Shown here: positions 1 to 6,944 of the stretch, piece after piece
Position numbering within the stretch: the first letter of the stretch is position 1
Layout of the letters: each line of letters starts with the position of its first letter
DNA from: JAJFUI01 sp039679885
GTDB taxonomy: Bacteria; Planctomycetota; Planctomycetia; Pirellulales; Thermoguttaceae
Assembly (NCBI GenBank): GCA_039679885.1
Contig: JBDKUC010000230.1
Coordinates: 1-8,895, forward strand
Direction of reading: 5' to 3'
Length of the DNA stretch: 8,895 nt
Program-made: the position numbers and the translations under genes
The notes under the pieces: model-generated
Told to the model about the DNA's origin: nothing
Database searches by the model: none
What the model saw: the letters and a program-made list of their open reading frames with translations, nothing else

Positions 1-55
1 GTTCGTAGTTCCGGCTTTAGCCGGTCATTTTCCGCCTAAAGGCGGGACTACGAAC
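1..55. repeat. Palindromic repeat element with three-way-junction fold
   Basis: Outer arms GTTCGTAGT (1-9) and ACTACGAAC (47-55) are perfect reverse complements, with a possible T-G pair at 10/46. Between them lie two self-contained hairpins, CCGGCTTTAGCCGG (11-24) and CCGCCTAAAGGCGG (32-45), separated by TCATTTT. The whole element is also an imperfect palindrome, because each half is nearly the reverse complement of the other. The halves differ by a G-C to C-G swap that keeps each inner hairpin paired. This looks like a REP-like or small non-autonomous interspersed repeat. No second copy is present in the window. The element starts at the first base, so it may extend further upstream. Confidence 0.8.
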
Positions 56-104
56 GCCTGCAACGGACTTTGCAGTCCCCCCTGAGTTCCCGCACGTCAG
101 GAGC

Positions 105-134
105 TTGACGCGACGAATCCTTGGACCTTAGAAT
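105..134 (+). promoter_or_regulatory. Sigma-70-like promoter for the UAP1-like gene
   Basis: TTGACG (105-110, five of six matches to TTGACA) is followed after 18 bp by TAGAAT (129-134, five of six to TATAAT). A transcript would start near 141, leaving a leader of roughly 67 nt before the ATG at 208. The site lies on top of the alternative in-frame TTG at 121, which would then not be in the mRNA. This supports the later start. Confidence 0.5.
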
Positions 135-207
135 CGTCGCAAGGCCGGGCGTGCTGCTGGGAAAGCCTTTCGACAGCATCGAGAACAACAAGCGAGTCGT
201 GCATCTC

Positions 208-1650
208 ATGTCCAAAGAGCGTCTCGCCGAGATTCTTCGCCCGCACCATCAGGAACACCTGCTGGCCTTCTGGGAACGGCTCGGCCCGGCCGAGCAACAG
301 TCGCATGCGCGGCAGATCGAGGCCATCGACTTCTCGCTGCTCGCCCAGCTCTACGCAGACCGGGGGCGGCAAAGCAAGCTGAGCGAGCTTGCTGCCCAGG
401 CCGAGCCGCCGCCGGCGTTTCGACTCAATGGCCGCGTGACGACTCCCGCCCATCTAGCGACCGCCGAAACGGCGGCCGGACAACAATCGCCGCCGACGGC
501 CAAACGGGCACGGCAGCGCGGCGTCGAAGCACTCCGGGCCGGAGAGCTTGGCGTCATCCTCGTGGCCGGCGGGCAAGGGACGCGGCTCGGCTTCGATCGG
601 CCGAAAGGCATGTTCCCGATCGGCCCGCTCTCGCACAAATCGCTCTTCCAAATCCACGTCGAGAAGATCGTCGCCCGATCGCGTCGCTACGGCGCGCGGA
701 TTCCGCTTTACGTGATGACCAGTCCGGCGACGCACGCCGAGACGGCCGCGTACTTCGCCGAACACCATCGCTTCGGGCTGCCCGCCGACGATCTGATGCT
801 ATTCTGCCAAGGGACGATCCCGGCCGTGGACGAGGCCACGGGCCGGGTGCTGTTGGAATCGCCCGGTCAGATCGCCCTAAGTCCCGACGGGCACGGCGGG
901 CTCCTGGCCGCGCTCGCTTGCAGCGGCGCTCTCGACGACATCGAACGCCGCAAGATCCGCCATCTCTTCTACTTGCAGGTCGACAACCCCTTGGTCGACA
1001 TCTGCGGGCCCGAGTTCGTCGGATATCACCTGCTGTCCGGTTCAGAGTTTTCCAGCCAGGTGGTCGCCAAGCAGGACCCGCTGGACCGCGTTGGGAACGT
1101 CGTCAAGGTCGCCGACCGGCTGATGGTGATCGAGTACAGCGACCTGAGCGACGAAGCCGCCCGGCGGCGGAACCCGGACGGATCGCTCCAGATTTGGGCC
1201 GGCAGCATCGCCGTCCACGTGATCGACGCGGCGTTGTTGCGCCGTGTGGCCGGCGGCGCCCAATCGCTTCCTTTCCACATCGCGCGGAAGAAGTCGCCGC
1301 ATATCGATGCAGATGGCCGGCGCGTCGAGCCGGCGCAGCCGAACGCGCTGAAGTTCGAGCGGTTCATCTTCGATCTGATGCCGCTGGCTCGCGGCGCGAT
1401 CGTCGTCGAGGTCAACCCAGCCGTGGCGTTTGCGCCGCTCAAGAATGCGTCGGGCTCGAAGAGCGATACGCCGGAAACGGCTCGAGCCGCGATGGCCGCG
1501 CTGCACCGCGACTGGCTCCGTCAGGCCGGCGTGGCAGTCGCCGACGACGTGGCGGTCGAGATCAGCCCGCTCTATGCCCTGGACGCGGAAGAGTTGGCCG
1601 CAAAGGTCGCGCCGGGGACGCGGGTGGCGGAGCGGACCTATTTTCGCTGA
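208..1650 (+). CDS. UAP1-like UDP-sugar pyrophosphorylase (UDPGP type 1 family)
   Basis: This cytosolic nucleotidyltransferase has 480 residues and should join UTP to a hexose or N-acetylhexosamine 1-phosphate, releasing pyrophosphate. The nucleotide-binding loop LVAGGQGTRLG with following PK is at residues 118-133. The metal/nucleotide motif VDNPLVD is at 258-264, RNPDGSL followed by AGSIAVH comes after it, LPFHIARKKSPHID is at 354-367, KFERFIFD at 382-389 and APLKNASG near 409-416. This series follows the eukaryotic UDP-N-acetylhexosamine pyrophosphorylase (UAP1) pattern rather than bacterial GlmU, and there is no left-handed beta-helix acetyltransferase domain. UDP-GlcNAc is therefore the favoured product, but UDP-glucose or another UDP-sugar cannot be excluded. 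The frame is open from a TTG at 121. I chose the ATG at 208 because the family begins about here (MSKERL...) and a promoter candidate overlaps the earlier start. No clear Shine-Dalgarno is visible. The last 13 bp overlap the end of the convergent membrane-protein gene. Confidence 0.9.
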   Translation: MSKERLAEILRPHHQEHLLAFWERLGPAEQQSHARQIEAIDFSLLAQLYADRGRQSKLSELAAQAEPPPAFRLNGRVTTPAHLATAETAAGQQSPPTAKRARQRGVEALRAGELGVILVAGGQGTRLGFDRPKGMFPIGPLSHKSLFQIHVEKIVARSRRYGARIPLYVMTSPATHAETAAYFAEHHRFGLPADDLMLFCQGTIPAVDEATGRVLLESPGQIALSPDGHGGLLAALACSGALDDIERRKIRHLFYLQVDNPLVDICGPEFVGYHLLSGSEFSSQVVAKQDPLDRVGNVVKVADRLMVIEYSDLSDEAARRRNPDGSLQIWAGSIAVHVIDAALLRRVAGGAQSLPFHIARKKSPHIDADGRRVEPAQPNALKFERFIFDLMPLARGAIVVEVNPAVAFAPLKNASGSKSDTPETARAAMAALHRDWLRQAGVAVADDVAVEISPLYALDAEELAAKVAPGTRVAERTYFR

Positions 1651-2015
1651 GTCTGCTCGCTTCCGTCGTGTTCACCAGACTTCGGCGTCGCATCGCAGCC
1701 GTTTCCTGCAAGTGCGGCAATCGTCAACGCGCCGAGGGCTCCCGCGACCGCGCCGACAAGCGTCAGCGATTGTAGGACCCACACTCGGTCCAGAGGCTGC
1801 ACGTTTCCAAAGACCAACATCAGTCCGGCGACCGCCGCGCCGACCACCGGACCAGCGATCAAAGCAAGGCCACCCAATACGATGCGACGACTCGACTTCG
1901 CCTGCATGGAACAGCGGAGAAATGCGAGCACCAAGAGCGCAACGAGAATCAGCCCCGCGCCGAGACCTGTGAAAAAAACCTTTGGCGGCGGATTCGCGAA
2001 GAGGTGCCAATTCAT
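1638..2015 (-). CDS. Small three-helix membrane protein, unknown function
   Basis: The product has 125 residues and is not a family I recognise. Hydrophobic segments lie at about 14-33, 46-70 and 79-104, rich in Gly, Ala, Leu and Val. Short basic patches near 34-45 (RCSMQAKSSRR) favour a defined topology, and a polar tail (GNGCDATPKSGEHDG onward) follows the last helix. The start is an ATG with AAGGTGG four bases upstream (plus-strand 2020-2026), a reasonable ribosome site. The gene begins 27 bp after the 77-residue gene and is probably its co-transcribed partner at the end of the ABC run. Its stop lies inside the 3' end of the convergent UAP1-like gene. The regular hydrophobic pattern makes it more credible than the overlapping open frame at 1672-2046, which has no such pattern. 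It could be an accessory of the transporter or simply a downstream gene. Confidence 0.65.
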   Translation of the reverse strand: MNWHLFANPPPKVFFTGLGAGLILVALLVLAFLRCSMQAKSSRRIVLGGLALIAGPVVGAAVAGLMLVFGNVQPLDRVWVLQSLTLVGAVAGALGALTIAALAGNGCDATPKSGEHDGSEQTQRK

Positions 2016-2019
2016 TGCG

Positions 2020-2026
2020 CCACCTT
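2020..2026 (-). promoter_or_regulatory. Ribosome binding site of the three-helix protein
   Basis: On the minus strand AAGGTGG sits four bases before the ATG at 2015. Most genes in the window lack a recognisable Shine-Dalgarno, so this site helps to fix the start and to support the reading frame. Confidence 0.5.
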
Positions 2027-2042
2027 GTCAGTTGCGCCCGGT

Positions 2043-2276
2043 TCACGTTGCCGCCGCGAACGCTTTTCCGACGGCCTTGGGCACTTCGATGGGGACAAAA
2101 AGCTTGGCGGGGTACAGATAGTCTTCCCCCGACTCATCCACCACCCGAAGCATCTTGTGGGCCTCGGCTTCCGGATCGGGAAGGCACTCATACAACCGCC
2201 GGACCACCAAGGAGACGCGGTAGCCGCGATTCCCGACACACACGACATACTGACGAGGTCGAGTGCGACCGGCCAT
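2043..2276 (-). CDS. Conserved small soluble protein, function unknown
   Basis: This 77-residue protein has no signal peptide or membrane segment. The core runs YVVCVGNRGYRVSLVVRRLY (10-29), LPDPEAEAHKMLRVVDESGE (32-51), then DYLYPAKLFVPIEVPKAV. From memory of similar proteins, this order matches a small hypothetical-protein family found widely in bacteria: a short beta-rich domain with a VDESGEDYLYP segment near the end. I know of no established function. The alternating hydrophobic pattern suggests a compact SH3-like or beta-barrel fold, which is inference only. The ATG at 2276 gives the family-like N terminus, but no strong ribosome site precedes it. The gene starts 37 bp after the DUF4340 stop and ends 27 bp before the three-helix membrane protein, so co-transcription with the ABC run is likely. 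Confidence 0.78.
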   Translation of the reverse strand: MAGRTRPRQYVVCVGNRGYRVSLVVRRLYECLPDPEAEAHKMLRVVDESGEDYLYPAKLFVPIEVPKAVGKAFAAAT

Positions 2277-2313
2277 GTCTTAGTTAGTCCCGCAATCTGT
2301 GGGCCTCGGTTGC

Positions 2314-4053
2314 CTACTTCTCGCCCGTCGGGCCTTCGGCCTTCAGCTTGTCCAACAGATCGGCCGGACCCTTCGGGGCATCGCCATGCTGATGGCCGGC
2401 GTGATCGCCCTTCGCCTTTTCCTTCTTCTTGACGATCTCGTCGCGGCCGAGGTGGATCTTGCGGAAGACCTCGTCCGAGATGACGTAGTACCAGTCGGCG
2501 AACCGGGCGTTAAGCTCCGCGACCCGCTTCTTGCCGTCGGCGATTTTCTGTTCGTACTCGTCCTGCTTCCGCTTATTGTCCTTCGCGATCCGGTCGCGCT
2601 CGGCCTCCAGGGCCTTTCGCTCGGCCTCCATCGATGCGGACGCGCTCGCGGCGGGCTTCTTCGCGTCGGCTTTCTTCGCGTCGGGCGCGACCGCCGGTCG
2701 CGGCTTTTTGTCGGATGCGGCCGTCGGTCCAGACTTCGCGTCGGGCGCGGCTGCCGGTCCGGACTTCGCGTCCGCCTTGGCCGTTGCGGCCGGCTTCTTC
2801 TCGGGCTCCTTCTTAAGCTCGGGCAAGGGCTCGAACTTCGGCTTCTCGATCAGCGACGGATTGAACTCGGCCAGGACGAACAGGAAGCGGTTCATGCCGC
2901 TCGGCTGATCCTTGGCCGCGTCCTTCGCTTTGCCTTTCTTCTTGTCCGCCTTCTTCACCACGCCCGGGCCGGCGACGCTGCCGAAGCGGAGCACGTACTC
3001 GACGCCGGTGTCGGAGCCGATGCGCATCTCGCCTTCGTTCGAGTAGATTTCGACCGGCCCGTTGTCTTCGAGCTGCCCCGGCTCGAAGCCTGCCGACTGA
3101 AGGGCTGCGATCGCCTGGCGGCTCGACAGCAGGTCGCGGCCGGCTTTCAGATCGGCGCTGAGGCCGGCCGGCTTGCGCGTCACGTCGACGATTTTTAAGT
3201 CGTCGAAGGCATACATCATGTCGTCGAGTTTGGCCGTGTTCAGCTCTTCGTCGGCCGCCAGCTTGACCGGCTTCCACGCGTCGCCGGCCGCGCCCCGCAC
3301 GAACTTCTGGTCGTCCAGCAGCTTCCATCTTGCCTCGCCCGACTCCTTGCGCGCAAGCTCGATCCGACGTCGCTGGTCGATTCCCCTGTCCCGGATGGTG
3401 TAGTCGGAGATCCGGAAGCGGCTGACGCTGATCGGGCTGATGTCGAGCAGATTCCGCTCGATCCAGTTCTCGAACTTGGTGGTGAGTTTGTCGGTGTTCG
3501 CTTCGACGACGTAGATCGGGTCCTGGCCGACTTTGCGGACATAGCGGAGGCCCGGCTTGCCCGCCTCCTTGCCAATGACCAGGTTGAGCAATTCCTTGCC
3601 GGCCTTATCCTTCATGGTCACCCGCATGCCGACGCCCGTCGCGCCCACTTTGAGCAGTTTCTCGTCCGGTTCGACGACCCCGTACTCGGCCTGGTCGCCC
3701 TGAGCATCGCTCGGCATGTCGATCGCCTTCAGGCGCATCAGGGCGTTGGCCGCCGCCGCGACCTGCGCGTTCGAATCGGCCACATAGTTGTCGTGCGACG
3801 GGATGACCCAGCGAGCCTTCCCCTTCTCCTCGATCCGGATCACTTGAAACGCGTCCAGCATGGCCGAGTTCTCGTCAAACTCGGTGATGTCGACGCTGGC
3901 CACCGCCAGCGGATCCTTGAAGTCGGGATAGAGCATCTGACCGCGGACATTGTCGCGGCTGACGGTCGCCGGCACCGGCCACGTCACCACGGCAAGCAGC
4001 GCAGCGACGGCCGCCACGGCCAGGAAGGTCAGCGTTTTCGGGGTCTCGTTCAT
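2314..4053 (-). CDS. Membrane-anchored DUF4340 protein, partner of the GldG-like permease
   Basis: The product has 579 residues. A short N terminus and one hydrophobic segment (about 8-26) form an uncleaved signal anchor, so most of the protein should lie outside the cytoplasmic membrane. The body, about 45-400, has DUF4340-like features: DITEFD near 55, RWVIPS-DNY near 81, LVIGKEAGKPGLRYVRK at 158-174, WIERNLLDISP at 197-207 and repeated W-x-L beta units. A low-complexity K/A/P/D linker (about 410-475) contains four 10-residue repeats. A coiled coil (about 473-515), FADWYYVISDEVFRKIHL (518-535) and a His-rich patch (HAGHQHGD) follow. DUF4340 genes commonly sit beside GldG-like genes and the family role is unknown. 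The frame is open to an ATG at 4146, but that extension only translates the intergenic heptamer block. The ATG at 4053 directly precedes the signal anchor and is preferred. Confidence 0.88.
   Translation of the reverse strand: MNETPKTLTFLAVAAVAALLAVVTWPVPATVSRDNVRGQMLYPDFKDPLAVASVDITEFDENSAMLDAFQVIRIEEKGKARWVIPSHDNYVADSNAQVAAAANALMRLKAIDMPSDAQGDQAEYGVVEPDEKLLKVGATGVGMRVTMKDKAGKELLNLVIGKEAGKPGLRYVRKVGQDPIYVVEANTDKLTTKFENWIERNLLDISPISVSRFRISDYTIRDRGIDQRRRIELARKESGEARWKLLDDQKFVRGAAGDAWKPVKLAADEELNTAKLDDMMYAFDDLKIVDVTRKPAGLSADLKAGRDLLSSRQAIAALQSAGFEPGQLEDNGPVEIYSNEGEMRIGSDTGVEYVLRFGSVAGPGVVKKADKKKGKAKDAAKDQPSGMNRFLFVLAEFNPSLIEKPKFEPLPELKKEPEKKPAATAKADAKSGPAAAPDAKSGPTAASDKKPRPAVAPDAKKADAKKPAASASASMEAERKALEAERDRIAKDNKRKQDEYEQKIADGKKRVAELNARFADWYYVISDEVFRKIHLGRDEIVKKKEKAKGDHAGHQHGDAPKGPADLLDKLKAEGPTGEK
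2651..2776 (-). repeat. In-frame 30-bp minisatellite in the DUF4340 gene
   Basis: Units of exactly 30 bp are visible at about 2672-2701, 2702-2731 and 2732-2761, with partial units on both sides. On the coding strand they encode 10-residue repeats: DAKSGPAAAP, DAKSGPTAAS, DKKPRPAVAP and DAKKADAKKP. Because the period is a multiple of three, copy-number change would lengthen or shorten the flexible linker without shifting frame. Confidence 0.75.
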
Positions 4054-4178
4054 GGGATTATCGCTCTTCGTTTTAGTTGGCAGTTGGCAGTCGGCAGTGG
4101 GCAGTTGGCAGTGGGCAGTTGGCAGTGGGCAGTCGGCAGTCGACACTACCCACTATCCACTATCCACTACCCACTAAT
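4054..4178. repeat. Heptanucleotide repeat block between permease and DUF4340 genes
   Basis: Fourteen consecutive 7-bp units fill 4079-4176 of this 125-bp junction with no phase break. Nine are GGCAGTN (4079-4141), one is the hybrid GACACTA (4142-4148) and four are CCCACTA or TCCACTA (4149-4176). The two families are near reverse complements. In the minus-strand transcript GGUAGU, loop GUCG and ACUGCC form a hairpin (4135-4150) with one G-U pair. The same pairing on the plus strand has a C/A mismatch, so the minus-strand RNA folds better. The block resembles in type the short tandem heptamer repeats of cyanobacteria. It contains no promoter that I can see. Confidence 0.85.
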
Positions 4179-6944
4179 TCACCGCAATCTCGATCGGGCA
4201 ACGCCTTCCCGCTCGCGGGATCGGCGGTTGAAGAAGACGCCGACGGCGACCAGCAGCGGCAGGATCGGCGGCAAGAACATGGCCATCAACCGGGCCTTGT
4301 TTTCGACGCCGCCCTTCTTCACCTTCAACTCCGTCTGAATGCGGTCCTCTTCACGCTTTTTGTCTTCCGCGTGTTTCGCGACCTTCGTCTCCAGTTGCCG
4401 CTGAAGGTCCTGTTGCGCCGTGAGGAACTCAATCACCGCTTGCCGCGAATCTCCGTTCTTCCGCTTCTTGAGTTCGGCGATCTTGTCGTCCATCTCCTTC
4501 TGCGCCTCGGCTTCCTCGTCCGCAACCTTCTTGAGAAACTGCTCCTTGCGTTTGGCCGCGTTCTTGCGGTCTTCGGCCGTCCATTGCTCGATCCGGTTGA
4601 GCGTGCGGTACTTCGGCCGCCGCTTGCGGATTTCGAGGAAGCGGTCGTCGCCCGCCAGAGAGTCGAGCGCGTTGAGAACGAACGTGATGTTGTCGAACTT
4701 CAACCGAATTCCCAACTCGGGGACGTCGGGCTGATCGCGAAGGCCGAAAATGATCTGCGAGAACAGGTCGATGTCGCAGACCAGCACTACGTTGATGTTC
4801 GCCTCGGCGGGCTTTTTCGCCGCGGTCTTTTTCTTGTCCGCCGGAGCCTTTTCCGCGCCGTCGGCCGGGTCCAGCTTCAGCGTGCCCTGGATGTGCGCGG
4901 CCAGCACGTAGTTGAGCGCGGTCGGCGTCAGCGGACGGTCCGGGTTCAGCCCCTGCGGCCCCATCGGGCCCATCGCCATCAGGTCCCCGAACCGCTCGGT
5001 GCCCGTCTTGTCGCCGGTCTTGGCCAGGGACGTAAACCGCAGGGAGGACGAGTTCAGCGGGGTAATCGCGCCAGGGAACGGGAAAAGAATCTGCTGCAAG
5101 CCAGAACTGATCGGGTCTTCGCCAAAGGGACTCTTGGCCCCGCCTCCCTCGGTGTTGACGAACACGAATTCGTGCTCCTTGCCGAACACGTTCGACAGCT
5201 TCTGGTACGGATTGTAGTCCTGCCAGACGATCTGGTCGGGGGCGACGTCAACGCCCAACAATCGCCAGAGCGCCGTAATGTCGCCCTTGGGCAGCCGTTG
5301 GCCGCCGAACATGCCGCCCATGCCGCCGGGCGATTGACGCGGCGCGCTGCTGGCCGGAACGCCCCGGCAGAAGACGGGCGAGGGGTCCTCAAAGATGGCC
5401 GTCGGCTGGCCACCGCGGACGACGCCGATGAAGTTGGCCATTTCGGCCGGCCCAAGCGCCGACGGCTGCACCGCCAGCAGCACGTCGCACTTCTCCGTAA
5501 TCGGCTTGCTCGGATCGATCCGCACCACCTCATACTGCTTCTCGAGTTCATCGACAAGCGGCCAATTGGGCGTCATCCCCTGCATGGTGAAGCCGCCGAA
5601 CAGGGGCGCGTCGGTCATCAGCACCCCAACCTTCATGCGCTTCTGCTGGCTTTGAACGCAGATCGAGCGGACCAACTCATACTCGACCGGCGTATCCTGG
5701 TCGATGAACGACACGATCGCCTTGCCTGAGCCGCACTTCACGGCCACGTGCAGGTAGATGTGGTCCGCCGTGACCGACCGGCGATTGATCGCCGTGATTT
5801 CGCGCGGCTCGATGCCGTACTTTTTCTCCGCCAGCGTGGCCTCTTCGGTGTAGCGGTCGGTGTCATGGATCAGCACTTGGAGCTTCGCGCCGCCGATGGC
5901 CTTGAACTCCTGGAGCACGTCGAGCAGGTTTTTTCGGGCCGCGACGTATTCCTCCGGCACGCTTGGGCTGATGAAGGCTTCAACCCGCACCGGCCGGCCC
6001 GTCTTCAAGTTGCTGACCAGTTTCCGCGTCTGCGGCGAAAGCGAGCTGAGCCTCTCGGTCGTCACGTCGCAACGCAGATCGTGGTTGTGGAACACCAGCA
6101 CTGCGCCGACGGCGACGACGCCCAAGGCCAGCGTGCGGGTGGCGTAATGACCGGTCAGCGACCAACGACGGACGCCGCTGTACCAGTGCCGCCGCCCGAT
6201 GAGGATCATGCTCAGGTAGAGCATGACGACGACGATCATCACGAAGTAGACGACGCCCGCGAAACTCATGACGCCGCGGCTGAAATCGGCGAATTGGTAG
6301 CCAATGCTGCAACTCTTGATGGCAAGGACGCTTTGGCGGCCGAAAACGCCGAACACCGCGTCCGCCGCATTGAGAAAGACCAACGGAAGATTGAACAGCA
6401 CGCCCAGGACGTAGGCGATCGTGATGTTGCCGGTCAGGAACGACGCGACGACGCCGATGGCCAGCATGGCCAACCCAACGAGCCAATAGCCGAAGTAGGT
6501 GCCGAGGAAGAGCCCGACGTCGGGGCCTTCGTTCGCATGGAACGACCAGAAGTCGCTCGTGCTCAGCCATTCGAGCACGGCCAGATTGCACAACATCGAG
6601 AACACCAGCGCCACCGTGAAGATTGCCACGGCGCCAAGATACTTGCCCAACACGATGTCGAAGTCGCGTGCGGGAATGGTCAGCAACAACTCGTCCGTTC
6701 CCTGGCGCCGCTCATCGGCCCAGACGCCCATCGTGATCGTGGGGATGTAGATGAGCATGACGAACGGCAGCCAATAGCTCAACTGGTCGAGATTGGCCAG
6801 GTTGTTGCTGAAGAACTCCGGCAGACAGAAGGCGAGCGTCGCCCCCAGCAAGACGAACAGGCAAATGAAGACATAGCCCGTCGGGTTGGCAAAGTAGCTG
6901 ACAAAGTTCCGGCGAAAGACGGCCAGGAGGACTCTGATATTCAT
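4179..6944 (-). CDS. ABC-2 permease fused to GldG-like auxiliary protein
   Basis: The product has 921 residues and joins two proteins that are separate in Bacteroidetes. Residues 1-250 are an ABC-2 permease with hydrophobic helices near 23-42, 57-75, 103-125, 145-170, 172-192 and 228-250. The cytoplasmic loop DERRQGTDELLLTIPARDFD (77-96) is typical of GldF-like permeases. A seventh helix (about 268-286) opens the GldG-like part, with DVTTERLSSLSPQTRKL (293-309), VEYELVRSI (420-428), an IFT52/GldG-like core (about 436-525) and NVVLVCDIDLF (718-728) with LNALDSLAGDD (757-767). A charged, probably coiled-coil tail (about 785-880) and a last helix (886-905) end it. The gene lies between the ATPase and the DUF4340 gene, so it should form the membrane part of that transporter. 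The substrate is unknown, and motility cannot be inferred from this gene alone. The ATG at 6944 directly precedes the family-like MNIRVLLAVFRR. No clear Shine-Dalgarno is seen. A Gly/Met-rich stretch (GGMGGMFGG, 540-548) interrupts the core. Confidence 0.9.
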   Translation of the reverse strand: MNIRVLLAVFRRNFVSYFANPTGYVFICLFVLLGATLAFCLPEFFSNNLANLDQLSYWLPFVMLIYIPTITMGVWADERRQGTDELLLTIPARDFDIVLGKYLGAVAIFTVALVFSMLCNLAVLEWLSTSDFWSFHANEGPDVGLFLGTYFGYWLVGLAMLAIGVVASFLTGNITIAYVLGVLFNLPLVFLNAADAVFGVFGRQSVLAIKSCSIGYQFADFSRGVMSFAGVVYFVMIVVVMLYLSMILIGRRHWYSGVRRWSLTGHYATRTLALGVVAVGAVLVFHNHDLRCDVTTERLSSLSPQTRKLVSNLKTGRPVRVEAFISPSVPEEYVAARKNLLDVLQEFKAIGGAKLQVLIHDTDRYTEEATLAEKKYGIEPREITAINRRSVTADHIYLHVAVKCGSGKAIVSFIDQDTPVEYELVRSICVQSQQKRMKVGVLMTDAPLFGGFTMQGMTPNWPLVDELEKQYEVVRIDPSKPITEKCDVLLAVQPSALGPAEMANFIGVVRGGQPTAIFEDPSPVFCRGVPASSAPRQSPGGMGGMFGGQRLPKGDITALWRLLGVDVAPDQIVWQDYNPYQKLSNVFGKEHEFVFVNTEGGGAKSPFGEDPISSGLQQILFPFPGAITPLNSSSLRFTSLAKTGDKTGTERFGDLMAMGPMGPQGLNPDRPLTPTALNYVLAAHIQGTLKLDPADGAEKAPADKKKTAAKKPAEANINVVLVCDIDLFSQIIFGLRDQPDVPELGIRLKFDNITFVLNALDSLAGDDRFLEIRKRRPKYRTLNRIEQWTAEDRKNAAKRKEQFLKKVADEEAEAQKEMDDKIAELKKRKNGDSRQAVIEFLTAQQDLQRQLETKVAKHAEDKKREEDRIQTELKVKKGGVENKARLMAMFLPPILPLLVAVGVFFNRRSREREGVARSRLR

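Noticed and set aside
121..207. N-terminal extension of the UAP1-like gene from a TTG at 121
   Set aside because: It overlaps the promoter candidate at 105-134, would begin upstream of the likely transcription start, and its sequence is unlike the family N terminus.
918..1775. Second plus-strand frame inside the UAP1-like gene
   Set aside because: It is an out-of-frame shadow, extremely Arg-rich, and the true frame carries all the family motifs.
1672..2046. Alternative minus-strand frame overlapping the three-helix protein
   Set aside because: It has no hydrophobic pattern or ribosome site. The overlapping 125-residue frame has three clear membrane helices and AAGGTGG before its ATG.
2299..3198. 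Plus-strand open frame of 299 residues opposite the DUF4340 gene
   Set aside because: It is antisense to the supported gene. Its Gly/Arg/Leu repeats come from the 30-bp minisatellite read on the other strand.
4079..4176. Possible CRISPR array
   Set aside because: The units are contiguous 7-mers without spacers and no cas gene is present.
4077..5729. Long plus-strand open frame of 550 residues opposite the permease gene
   Set aside because: It begins in the heptamer block and is antisense to a well-supported gene. Its Arg/Leu/Val/His-rich composition is what a high-GC shadow frame gives.
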